DNA of 64,000 nt, from assembly GCF_036492635.1 (NCBI RefSeq), contig NZ_AP025306.1, positions 496,001 to 560,000 of the forward strand, in the 5' to 3' direction. Below are positions 1 to 7,442 of this stretch, piece after piece. Every line of letters starts with the position of its first letter. Position 1 is the stretch's first letter. The DNA comes from Aureibacter tunicatorum. GTDB taxonomy: Bacteria; Bacteroidota; Bacteroidia; Cytophagales; Cyclobacteriaceae. Below the pieces are notes generated by a model. It had not been told where the DNA came from. It saw only the letters and a program-made list of their open reading frames with translations, and did no database searches. The translations under genes were made by a program, and so were the position numbers.

Positions 1-1
1 T

Positions 2-355
2 AAGCCACTGTTTGTTGAATTATTAGGGAATGGCGCAGACATTAGTCTAACAGGCGAGTACATGAAAGCAAATGTGGCGCATAAGGCAGGCTACCAAGGG
101 CATGCGGATATAATGAAGATTATCGTGAAAGATCCGGATTTTTATAAAATAGCCAATGCGCAAGGACCTACAAATGGGTATACACCATTGCATGATGCTA
201 TTTGGCATGGTCATACCCGCACTGCGAAGATTTTGCTCGATGCTGGAGTGGATACTTCACTCGTTGCTTGGGATGGCTTGACTCCTTTGGAATTGGCGAA
301 AAAATATAATTACAGTGAGATCATAGAGCTATTTCCATCACACGAGAGCAAATAA
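2..355 (+). CDS. Ankyrin-repeat protein, C-terminal part (5' end outside window)
   Basis: The frame is open from the second base of the window. The codons before the first ATG (position 62) read as ankyrin sequence (FVELLGNGADISL), so the gene begins upstream and this is only its C-terminus of about 117 residues. Repeat signatures visible are GHADIMKIIV and GYTPLHDAIWHGHTRTAKILLDAGVD, given here as two adjoining repeat units, followed by a half repeat (GLTPLELAKKYNYSEIIEL). Ankyrin repeats are protein-binding scaffolds; the partner cannot be told. No catalytic domain is visible in this part. An internal start at 62 is possible but would cut a repeat in half. Confidence 0.85.
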   Translation, partial: KPLFVELLGNGADISLTGEYMKANVAHKAGYQGHADIMKIIVKDPDFYKIANAQGPTNGYTPLHDAIWHGHTRTAKILLDAGVDTSLVAWDGLTPLELAKKYNYSEIIELFPSHESK

Positions 356-456
356 AAAAGTGTTTTCAAAGCCAAGATATATACAAGGAGATTAGACTTG
401 GAATTGGATACAATCTCAATATGTATTGACATGCATTAACGATTAATCATTCGAGT

Positions 457-972
457 ATGAAATATATAATAGCAACATTATTCATTCTTTTATCTACAAA
501 TTTAAAAGCGCAAATCATGAATCAACCAGATGAGACCATTATTCAAATGTTTGTGGCAACAGACCAAAGGGATTGGGGTTTAGTCAAGGACTGTTTTGGC
601 GAACAAGTCAATTTAGACTATTCATCGATGAACGGAAATCCTGCAATGAAGTTAACGCCGGATAAAATTATAGAATCGTGGCAGGGAATTCTGCCTGGCT
701 TTGAGTCTACGCATCATCAAGTCGGTAATATTTTAGTGGAAAATAAAGGAAATAAGGCTCAAGTTTTTTGCTATGGCACAGCCACTCATTATTTGTCCAA
801 AAGCATAAATAACGAGGATGGACACGTATGGACAGTAGTAGGCTCATATGATTTTGAATTGGAAAAAAACGCTGATGACAAATGGAAAATAGTTTCTATG
901 GTATTCAATTTTAAATATCAAGATGGAAATCTAATGTTGCCGCAACGGGCTATTGAAAATGTAAGCGAGTAA
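457..972 (+). CDS. Exported NTF2/SnoaL-like protein
   Basis: A 171-residue protein with a clear Sec signal peptide (residues 1-19, ending NLKAQ). The mature part has the pattern of the SnoaL-like/NTF2 cone fold: an N-terminal helix with MFVATDQRDWGLVKDCF, a central strand segment with HHQVGNILV, and a C-terminal strand with WKIVSMVFNFKY. Members of this fold are small-ligand enzymes (isomerases, cyclases, dehydratases) or pure binding proteins, so a reaction cannot be assigned. It heads a same-strand run with an ABM-type protein and a second NTF2-like protein, which suggests a shared oxidative or detoxifying function. Export makes it unusual among its neighbours. Confidence 0.75.
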   Translation: MKYIIATLFILLSTNLKAQIMNQPDETIIQMFVATDQRDWGLVKDCFGEQVNLDYSSMNGNPAMKLTPDKIIESWQGILPGFESTHHQVGNILVENKGNKAQVFCYGTATHYLSKSINNEDGHVWTVVGSYDFELEKNADDKWKIVSMVFNFKYQDGNLMLPQRAIENVSE

Positions 973-988
973 AATAATTTGGAATGAT

Positions 989-1282
989 ATGATTATTTTG
1001 ACAGTAAAGGCTATTCCTAAAAAGGAGTTTTGGCAGTTATATCTTGAAGAGTTCGGGAGTTTGGCCAAGTCAGTGAGAGAAGAAGAAGGATGTTTGGAGT
1101 ATGAGCTTTTTCAACAGTGTGAGACAAAGCCTAGTCTTTTATTATTTGAGAGATGGGAGTCAAAAGAGCTCTTGGAAAAGCATTTGGCCTCTGAGAAAAT
1201 GAATCAGTTTTTTTCAAAAATAGAAGGTTGGTTTGACGAGCCTGTTGAAATGAATGAATATTTGGTGACACTTAACAGATAG
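989..1282 (+). CDS. Antibiotic-biosynthesis-monooxygenase (ABM) domain protein
   Basis: A 97-residue single-domain protein of the ABM/YgiN type (dimeric ferredoxin-like alpha-beta barrel). Diagnostic features are the first strand MIILTVKAIP, the central EEGCLEYELFQ segment and the LLLFERWESKELLEKHLAS segment, in the usual order and at the usual family length. Relatives are cofactor-free quinol monooxygenases or haem-degrading proteins; none of those substrates can be confirmed here. It starts 16 bp after the preceding NTF2-like gene and is probably cotranscribed with it. Confidence 0.8.
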   Translation: MIILTVKAIPKKEFWQLYLEEFGSLAKSVREEEGCLEYELFQQCETKPSLLLFERWESKELLEKHLASEKMNQFFSKIEGWFDEPVEMNEYLVTLNR

Positions 1283-1363
1283 TAACCTTATAGGTTTATA
1301 TTCTCAAAAGCTGTTGATTCATATGGTTTTGAATCAAATGTATTCACATAGAACACAAGTAAT

Positions 1364-1795
1364 ATGAATAAGGAAATAGCAAAAAGAAACAAGGAAAATG
1401 TTATGGCATTTTTCAAAGCATTGGAGAAAAAGGATGCGCAATCTGTTGTGAACTTATTTGCTGAGGATGGAGTTCAAAGCAATCCTTATGCCTCAGGAAT
1501 CTTTCCTCAAGGGGCAAAAGGATATGAGGAGATTTTAGCTTATTGGAAGGCGCCATTTCATAATTTCGGAGATATGGAATTTCTTATTGATGAAATTTAT
1601 GCCATGGAGGACCCTAATATTGTGTTTGTTAAATATACAGGAAATATCATGTATAAAGATGGTTCAGGCAAATATGCAAATCAATATTATTCAACATTCA
1701 AGTTTGCCGAGAATGGGAAGATTAAAGAGTATGTCGAAATCTTCAACCCTATCGTAGCAGCGAAGGCTTTTGGCTTGATTGATATGATTAAATAA
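1364..1795 (+). CDS. NTF2-like/SnoaL-like cytoplasmic protein
   Basis: A 143-residue protein with no signal peptide. The N-terminal NKENVMAFFKALEKKDAQSV followed by LFAEDGV is the typical first-helix and first-strand pattern of SnoaL-like and ketosteroid-isomerase-like proteins, and the C-terminal strand KIKEYVEIFNPI closes the cone. The function is probably binding or modification of a small organic substrate. It lies 81 bp after the ABM gene and 33 bp before the hydrolase, on the same strand, and so may be part of one operon from about 457 to 4034. Confidence 0.75.
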   Translation: MNKEIAKRNKENVMAFFKALEKKDAQSVVNLFAEDGVQSNPYASGIFPQGAKGYEEILAYWKAPFHNFGDMEFLIDEIYAMEDPNIVFVKYTGNIMYKDGSGKYANQYYSTFKFAENGKIKEYVEIFNPIVAAKAFGLIDMIK

Positions 1796-1828
1796 TTTTT
1801 ATAAAGTATTTAGATCACAAAATAAGCG

Positions 1829-2737
1829 ATGGAAAAAGTAAACTTTGAAAGCGAAGGCGTTAACCTTGTAGGGAACCTTTACTTTCCGGAAAATTATGAT
1901 GCAGCCAAGACCTATCCTGCAATTGTGGTGTTAGGAAGTTGGACAACAGTCAAAGAACAAATGGCTGGCCTATATGCTGATAGATTGTCAAAAGAAGGTT
2001 TTATAACTTTGGCTTTTGACTTTAGGAATTATGGGGAAAGCGGAGGAGAGCCAAGGTATTATGAATGTCCTGAAAAGAAAGTTAGGGATATAGTCAATGC
2101 GGTTAGTTTTTTAAGTTCATTGAAAGAAGTTGATGAAAATCGAATAGGAGCTTTTGCTGTTTGTGCCGGGTCGATGTATACTCTGATGGCCGCATCAGAA
2201 GACTCACGTATCAAAGCTGTTGTAACAGCGGCTTCATGGCTTCATGATGCCGAAGCTGTCAAGTTGTTTTATGGAGGTGAAGAAGGCGTGAGTGAGCGAA
2301 TTTCCTTGGCTAGACATGCAAAAAAAGTGTACAACGAAACAGGAAAAGTCGAGTACGTCCCAACGATTTCTTTGGATGATGCAAGGGCCGCTATGATAGG
2401 CAATTTTGACTATTATTTGAATCCCAATCGCGGCGGAGTTCCTCAATGGAGCGCTGATAAATTTGCGGTCATGTCTTGGGAAGATTGGTTGACTTTGGAT
2501 CCAATGCCTAGCGCTCCTAGTTTAAAAGCCGCTACGTTGATGATACATTCTGATGGCTGTGTGTTGCCTCAATACACGAAGAATTATTTTGAGAAAATCG
2601 GAACGTCTGACAAGGAATTGAAATGGGTTGATACGAATCTTGATTCTCCAATGGACCAATTCAATTATTATGACCAGGAAGAGCAAGTTGGCAGAGCTGT
2701 GGATTATGCTCAAGATTGGTTTCATAAAAAATTATAA
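1829..2737 (+). CDS. Alpha/beta hydrolase, dienelactone-hydrolase/YcjY-like
   Basis: A 302-residue cytoplasmic alpha/beta hydrolase. It has the N-terminal strand pair, an FDFRNYGESGG segment (about residues 64-73) and a nucleophile elbow FAVCAGSMY with Cys112 at the nucleophile position instead of Ser. Cysteine nucleophiles are known in dienelactone hydrolases. A C-terminal LMIHSDGCVLPQYTKNYF segment carries the acid-residue region. Length fits the YcjY/xylan-esterase-like subgroup. The substrate is unknown. It sits between an NTF2-like gene and an SRPBCC gene on the same strand, in keeping with a small-molecule degradation cassette. A hairpin terminator follows it. Confidence 0.8.
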   Translation: MEKVNFESEGVNLVGNLYFPENYDAAKTYPAIVVLGSWTTVKEQMAGLYADRLSKEGFITLAFDFRNYGESGGEPRYYECPEKKVRDIVNAVSFLSSLKEVDENRIGAFAVCAGSMYTLMAASEDSRIKAVVTAASWLHDAEAVKLFYGGEEGVSERISLARHAKKVYNETGKVEYVPTISLDDARAAMIGNFDYYLNPNRGGVPQWSADKFAVMSWEDWLTLDPMPSAPSLKAATLMIHSDGCVLPQYTKNYFEKIGTSDKELKWVDTNLDSPMDQFNYYDQEEQVGRAVDYAQDWFHKKL

Positions 2738-2748
2738 TTGTATATGAG

Positions 2749-2785
2749 AAATGGGTTTTGCAGGCGCACAACCCATTTTAATTTT
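2749..2785 (+). terminator. Rho-independent-like terminator after hydrolase gene
   Basis: Inverted repeat AAATGGGTT (2749-2757) and AACCCATTT (2770-2778) with a 12-base loop, followed by a T-rich tract. It lies 11 bp after the hydrolase stop codon and suggests that the SRPBCC-SDR pair downstream has its own promoter. Confidence 0.55.
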
Positions 2786-2817
2786 AATGAGATCAACGAT
2801 CGTTTGAAGATAAATTT

Positions 2818-3339
2818 ATGTTCAGCTTTCTATACGTCATACTTTGTTTAGCAGGCATAGTTCCTTTAGTATTTTTGGCAGGTTGTTTATTGCCAAAGCA
2901 ACGTGTTGTAGAAAGGAAGATTAAGATCAATGCCCCTTTGGAAAGAGTCTGGGACACGGTGACCGATATAGCTAATCAAGGAGATTGGAGAAGTGATTTG
3001 GAGTATGTGAAGGTGATTGAAGATACGAATGGAAAACTGATTTGGGAAGAAAAGCCTTGTAAAGGCAAATCGATTCTTTTTGAAGAAGTCGAGAAAGTTG
3101 ATTGCAGTACTTACCGCATTAAGATAATTGAGAGTTCCTTTAATGAAGGTCATTGGATCGGACGGTTTAGTTTTAACCACAATCAAACCACTTTTATATC
3201 TAGAGAGTGCATTATCATCAAAAATCCAATGGTAAGATTGATGTCTTACTTTATCATCTCCGTTGACAAGTTAGTGGAAACATATCAGCAAGATTTGAAA
3301 GAATTTCTTGAGACGAGCAATAATTCAAATATAAAATGA
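2818..3339 (+). CDS. Membrane-anchored SRPBCC (START/polyketide-cyclase fold) protein
   Basis: A 173-residue protein with one N-terminal membrane segment (about residues 4-24), then an SRPBCC domain: KINAPLERVWDTVTDIANQGDWRSDL is the usual first strand plus helix, written here as two joined motifs, KINAPLERVW and TDIANQGDW. A C-terminal long helix (VDKLVETYQQDLKEFLE) closes the hydrophobic pocket. Such proteins bind lipids or aromatic ligands and sometimes cyclise polyketides. The stop codon overlaps the start of the SDR gene by 4 bases, so the two are translationally coupled and likely act on the same substrate. Confidence 0.75.
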   Translation: MFSFLYVILCLAGIVPLVFLAGCLLPKQRVVERKIKINAPLERVWDTVTDIANQGDWRSDLEYVKVIEDTNGKLIWEEKPCKGKSILFEEVEKVDCSTYRIKIIESSFNEGHWIGRFSFNHNQTTFISRECIIIKNPMVRLMSYFIISVDKLVETYQQDLKEFLETSNNSNIK

Positions 3340-4034
3340 AACAGAAAGTAGCATTAATTACAGGATCAAATAGAGGAATAGGTTTAGCTGTGGCCAAAAG
3401 CTTGTTAGCACATGGTCATAAGGTTGTGATTACAGCTCGCAAAGAAATGGAGGCTCAAAAGGCACAATTGTCTTTGAAAAATTTAGGTGACGTATATTGT
3501 ACGACTTTGGATGTGTCTGATGTAAAGAGCATTCTTGATTGCCGAAATTATGTGGAAGATCAATTTGGGAAGCTGGATATATTGGTGAATAATGCAGGCA
3601 TAAATTATGATACATGGCAGACAACATTGAGTGCTGACTTGGAGGAAGTACGGCAGACTTTTGATACAAATGTATTTGGAGCATGGAAGGTGATTCAGGA
3701 ATTTGTACCCTTAATGAAAGACTCAAGTCATGCGAATATTGTGAATGTATCAAGCGGCGCTGGAGCGTTATCAAGTATGAGTTGCAATACTCCGGGGTAT
3801 AGCATGTCAAAAGCAGCGTTGAATGTGATGACTATTCAGTTTTCCAAAGAATTGAGGCCGTATAATATTGTTGTAAATGCTGTATGTCCTGGTTGGGTTC
3901 GCACTGATATGGGAGGTGATGGAGCTCCAAGAAGTCCAGAGGAAGGTGCTGAAACAATTGTGTGGGCTTCAGAACTAGAAGATAGAAATATTACGGGAAA
4001 ATTTTTCAGAGATAAGAAAGAAATCGAATGGTGA
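3336..4034 (+). CDS. Short-chain dehydrogenase/reductase (SDR)
   Basis: A 232-residue classical SDR. Motifs seen: TGSNRGIG at residues 9-16 (nucleotide binding), NNAG at 85-88, catalytic YSMSK with Tyr155 and Lys159, and Ser140 upstream. The length is slightly short for the family (about 245-260). The TGxxxGxG plus Arg13 pattern suggests NADPH. The substrate is unknown. The ATG overlaps the stop of the SRPBCC gene. A 10-bp inverted repeat that contains its own stop codon (4025-4049) may act as a weak terminator. Confidence 0.9.
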   Translation: MKQKVALITGSNRGIGLAVAKSLLAHGHKVVITARKEMEAQKAQLSLKNLGDVYCTTLDVSDVKSILDCRNYVEDQFGKLDILVNNAGINYDTWQTTLSADLEEVRQTFDTNVFGAWKVIQEFVPLMKDSSHANIVNVSSGAGALSSMSCNTPGYSMSKAALNVMTIQFSKELRPYNIVVNAVCPGWVRTDMGGDGAPRSPEEGAETIVWASELEDRNITGKFFRDKKEIEW

Positions 4035-4088
4035 TGATCTCACCATTCGAAAATATTAGCCTTTTAGGTTATTTGATAATGCGATAAT

Positions 4089-4847
4089 TTATTTGGAGTC
4101 AATGCACTTAGCAATGCCTGCTTTTGCTTTAAGCAGAGCTTCTGCAATGACCATTGCTTTATAATCATCATCTAGCTCATTTTTGCTTTCATCGGCATCA
4201 TGAATTACACCACAAACGAGCTGCATCATGCATGGACCATAATCCAGCCAATCTTGATCAAGACTTTCTTCTTCATCAGGATGGTCTTTGATTCGACTTG
4301 TGTTATGGGTTTTGTTATAAGCGTTTACCGCTGTTTGAAGTTGAGAACGCATGGAAGCTAAGCGATTGAAATCCTGTTGAGAAGAAAATTCACCATAAAA
4401 ATAGTAGTCATTGATATCTTGTAAGTAATGATACATAGCGCCATAACTCTTTGATTTTAGAGCGGCTTCTCCTATCGATAATAAATAATCAACTCTTTGA
4501 TGAGGGGTTCGATCCTTTTTTCTGGAACTATTATATTCCTTTGCGATATCATCTATCCTTCGGGCTTTTATTTTATTGTTTTGGTATATCTTATCGTCGA
4601 AATTAGAGATGTTTTTATTGCCGAAATCAATTAAAACAGAGTCTACAATTTTTTTGATATAACTGGAGTCGTCAAGTTTGCTAATATCTTTTTCAAGGGC
4701 ATTAACCCCATCTTCAAGCATGGTAGAAAGTTTCTTGGCGCTGGGAAACTCTTTTAATTTTCTATCAATGTTATTATTATCATCATCTTGATTGCATGAG
4801 AATAAAAAACATGATAATAGAAAGAGTATAATATATTTGTTAGCCAT
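4089..4847 (-). CDS. Putative lipoprotein of unknown function
   Basis: A 252-residue product when started at the ATG at 4847. That start gives a textbook lipoprotein signal (MANKYIILFLLSCFLFSC, lipobox LFSC with Cys18); an in-frame upstream start would put 16 extra residues before it. The mature protein begins with an acidic DDDNNN linker, typical of Bacteroidota lipoproteins destined for the outer membrane or cell surface, and is otherwise predicted to be mostly helical. It has four further Cys residues near the C-terminus. I do not recognise the family. It is convergent with the SDR gene. Confidence 0.7.
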   Translation of the reverse strand: MANKYIILFLLSCFLFSCNQDDDNNNIDRKLKEFPSAKKLSTMLEDGVNALEKDISKLDDSSYIKKIVDSVLIDFGNKNISNFDDKIYQNNKIKARRIDDIAKEYNSSRKKDRTPHQRVDYLLSIGEAALKSKSYGAMYHYLQDINDYYFYGEFSSQQDFNRLASMRSQLQTAVNAYNKTHNTSRIKDHPDEEESLDQDWLDYGPCMMQLVCGVIHDADESKNELDDDYKAMVIAEALLKAKAGIAKCIDSK

Positions 4848-4973
4848 TTTATTTGAATTGGTTTGAGATTTTATTGTACAAATAAATAAGGCCATTAATT
4901 GTTCATGCTTTTGTTGATTAAGTTAAAAATTATGAGCAATCGTTATGGTTTCAATCATTAATGATTCAATAGT

Positions 4974-5798
4974 CTATTCACTATCGAAATTCGGTATTTT
5001 AACACCTGTTGGAATTTGTATATCTTCAAAAGACTCATTGTATTTAGAGTCTTTTGCATCGACTTTTACTGGTTGGAATTTTAGACCGCTAGCTTTGAGC
5101 ATTCTTTTTTCTTCTAAGAATTTGGCCATATCGTAATTGATCACGGCTTCGCCCCTTTCAAGCTTGTAACCTGGTGCTAATACTTTGGCTTTGTTCCAAT
5201 ATAGTTTGGCTATTTCGGGTTTAAGAAAAAGAGCTTCGACAGTTTGTCCACTTTTGGTTTTCAATTCTTTGAGAACGTAGTCATCAGGTATTGTTTTGTC
5301 CACACGATATCTTCTGGTGTGTCTTTTCTGTTCGCCGACTAAATCAACATAATTCATGAAATTGTAGCTACGAGGTTTTGGAATGGAAGGCAATAAAGAC
5401 TTAAAACTAGGTGGAGATGCGATAAAACTTCTTACGGCTCCCAAAGTTAGTCCGGCAGAGCTGGGAGCAGTGTACTCTTGGCTTTCTGATGAGGAATGCG
5501 GTATGATCGGTGTAGCTAGAGGAGGAGCTATCGAACTTTGGCCTATGAAGCTTCTAACATCATCGCCTTCGGGAATAAAGGACAAATCATATCCTTCTAG
5601 CGTATCCATGGATAATTCTGTTGCAGAGTTGGGTGGACTTTCTTGAGGGGAATTGATTTCTCGGATTGCCCTATCCATATCAAAATTTTCATACGTGCTA
5701 AGCAATTCATCTTCGTCTGGCGGCATTTTACTTGCGCCTGAACTTGCACTTGAATCTGCTTTATTTTTTGTTTTTGCCTTTTTTCCCGTCTCCCACAT
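4974..5798 (-). CDS. Orphan Ser/Pro-rich protein, possible secreted effector
   Basis: A 274-residue protein started at the ATG at 5798, which has a purine-rich GGGGAG stretch just upstream; a TTG 15 bases earlier is less likely. There is no signal peptide. The first half is low-complexity, rich in Ser, Pro and acidic residues (for example SSASSGASKMPPDEDE). The second half (about 150-274) is basic and looks folded (YRVDKTIPDDYVLKELKT, AVINYDMAKFLEEKRML). No family is recognised. Its composition resembles the other orphan proteins of this region, which share disordered heads and compact tails. Cargo for a secretion device is an inference only. Confidence 0.6.
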   Translation of the reverse strand: MWETGKKAKTKNKADSSASSGASKMPPDEDELLSTYENFDMDRAIREINSPQESPPNSATELSMDTLEGYDLSFIPEGDDVRSFIGQSSIAPPLATPIIPHSSSESQEYTAPSSAGLTLGAVRSFIASPPSFKSLLPSIPKPRSYNFMNYVDLVGEQKRHTRRYRVDKTIPDDYVLKELKTKSGQTVEALFLKPEIAKLYWNKAKVLAPGYKLERGEAVINYDMAKFLEEKRMLKASGLKFQPVKVDAKDSKYNESFEDIQIPTGVKIPNFDSE

Positions 5799-6005
5799 CT
5801 TCTCCCCTTTCAAGTTTCAACATTCATATTTCATTTTAGTTTTGCGAGTTATTTAGGCTTGGACTGCTCTGAATGGTTTGGGATATATTGAAAATAATAA
5901 TCACATAACAATTTAATGTTAAGCAAGTACTATAAGAGGCCGCTGAATATAAATTATTAAGACTGATAGTGGGCTTAGTTTTACAGTTAGTAACATTTTA
6001 TCGTA

Positions 6006-7391
6006 ATGAAATATATATTGAAAATAAGTATTGTAGCTGTTTTTTTTCTTTTTTCTTGCAGTGAGAATGAAGATGCTTCTTCGCCTCCCTCCCCGCCTTC
6101 CCCTGAGCAAGCTCGTATCAATTTGACATCCGCATTTCAAGCTAAAAACTTCGCATCTGGTGTTTTTGTGTCAAAACGCTCTAAAGGCGATATAATTAGA
6201 CAGGATTTTAAAGCCTTTCAATCGCTGGAGAATTCATATAATGTTGATGCGGGCATGGGTGAAGCTAATGTGCGTACAAGTTTAGGGAATTTGACAGCGA
6301 ATAGAAGTGCTATTTTTCGAGAGGGCTTGGGTTGCACATTGTTGAATGTTGATGATGCCGGCGATTTGAGAATGCAATTTTCTCCTCAGCTTTATACGAG
6401 ACAGGTCGATAATGAGAATTATTGGCCTGAAGGAGATAAAATATATGATCAGCCGATAAAGGGCATTGATGTAATGAAATTAAACAATGTGTTGGATGAA
6501 GCTTTTGTGGGTGGTGAAAGGCATGCCGTTGCGGTGGTTTATGATGGCCAACTTATCGCTGAGAAGTATGCTGAGGGTATTTCTAAACATACTAAACTTT
6601 TAGCTTGGTCGATGACAAAATCTTTGGAGGGAATGATATTGGGAGTTATGTCAAAGGAAGGTTTGATAAATAGCGGGGAACAATGCGGTTTTGAAGAATG
6701 GAAGAATGATGATAGAAAATATATTACGGTTGAAAATCTGGGGAGAATGACCAGCGGACTTGAGTGGAATGAAGGATATGGTGGATTGAGTGATATCACG
6801 GCCATGCTATATGAAAAGAATGATATGGCTCAATATGCTATTGACAAAAAGTTGAAAACTACTGTGGGCAATGTTTTTAATTATTCTTCAGGTAATGCGA
6901 TGATTTTGTCAAGCTATATTAGAAGCAAATTTGCTACGCCTGCGGAGTATTTGGAATATGCGCAGCAAAAAATCTGCGAGCCATTAAATATTGAAGCTTT
7001 ATTTGAAGTTGATCCTGCTGAAAATATGGTTTTGTCATCCTATGGCTGGTTGTGCGCTAGGGATTTGTTGCGAATCGGCTCTGTTTATATGAATAGTGGT
7101 GTTTATTTAGGGACTAGAATATTAACGGAAGATTGGGTTGAATTTTCCAAAAAGCCTACGAATGTTCTGCCTGACCCAGACTATGGTTTTTTGTTTTACC
7201 TCAATAGAAATCAACAAGTTTATAAAAGCGCTCCAGCTGATTTGTTTTATTTTTCGGGCTACAATGGGCAAAAGCTCTTGATGATTCCTTCCAAGAAGTT
7301 GATGGTTTGCCAATTTGGTGTGATACCTGAGCAATTCGCAGATGCTGAGACTGATGCTTTTTTGGAAAAAATACTTAGTTGCATTGATTAA
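6006..7391 (+). CDS. Serine-beta-lactamase-like hydrolase (class C/PBP4-type), lipoprotein
   Basis: A 461-residue protein with lipobox LFSC (Cys18) and a Pro-rich linker, so it is likely anchored in a cell-envelope membrane. The catalytic domain of the beta-lactamase/transpeptidase-like family shows SMTK (Ser202, Lys205), the YSSG Tyr motif at residue 293 and a C-terminal SGYNGQ segment in place of the KTG box. These features are closest to 6-aminohexanoate-dimer hydrolases and esterase EstB-like proteins rather than resistance beta-lactamases. Its substrate may be an ester, amide or peptide in the periplasm. Neighbours give no pathway hint. Confidence 0.88.
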   Translation: MKYILKISIVAVFFLFSCSENEDASSPPSPPSPEQARINLTSAFQAKNFASGVFVSKRSKGDIIRQDFKAFQSLENSYNVDAGMGEANVRTSLGNLTANRSAIFREGLGCTLLNVDDAGDLRMQFSPQLYTRQVDNENYWPEGDKIYDQPIKGIDVMKLNNVLDEAFVGGERHAVAVVYDGQLIAEKYAEGISKHTKLLAWSMTKSLEGMILGVMSKEGLINSGEQCGFEEWKNDDRKYITVENLGRMTSGLEWNEGYGGLSDITAMLYEKNDMAQYAIDKKLKTTVGNVFNYSSGNAMILSSYIRSKFATPAEYLEYAQQKICEPLNIEALFEVDPAENMVLSSYGWLCARDLLRIGSVYMNSGVYLGTRILTEDWVEFSKKPTNVLPDPDYGFLFYLNRNQQVYKSAPADLFYFSGYNGQKLLMIPSKKLMVCQFGVIPEQFADAETDAFLEKILSCID

Positions 7392-7442
7392 CAAAGTAAT
7401 GAAATGAATCAATAAGTACTAACATAGTTGACTCAAAGCTTG

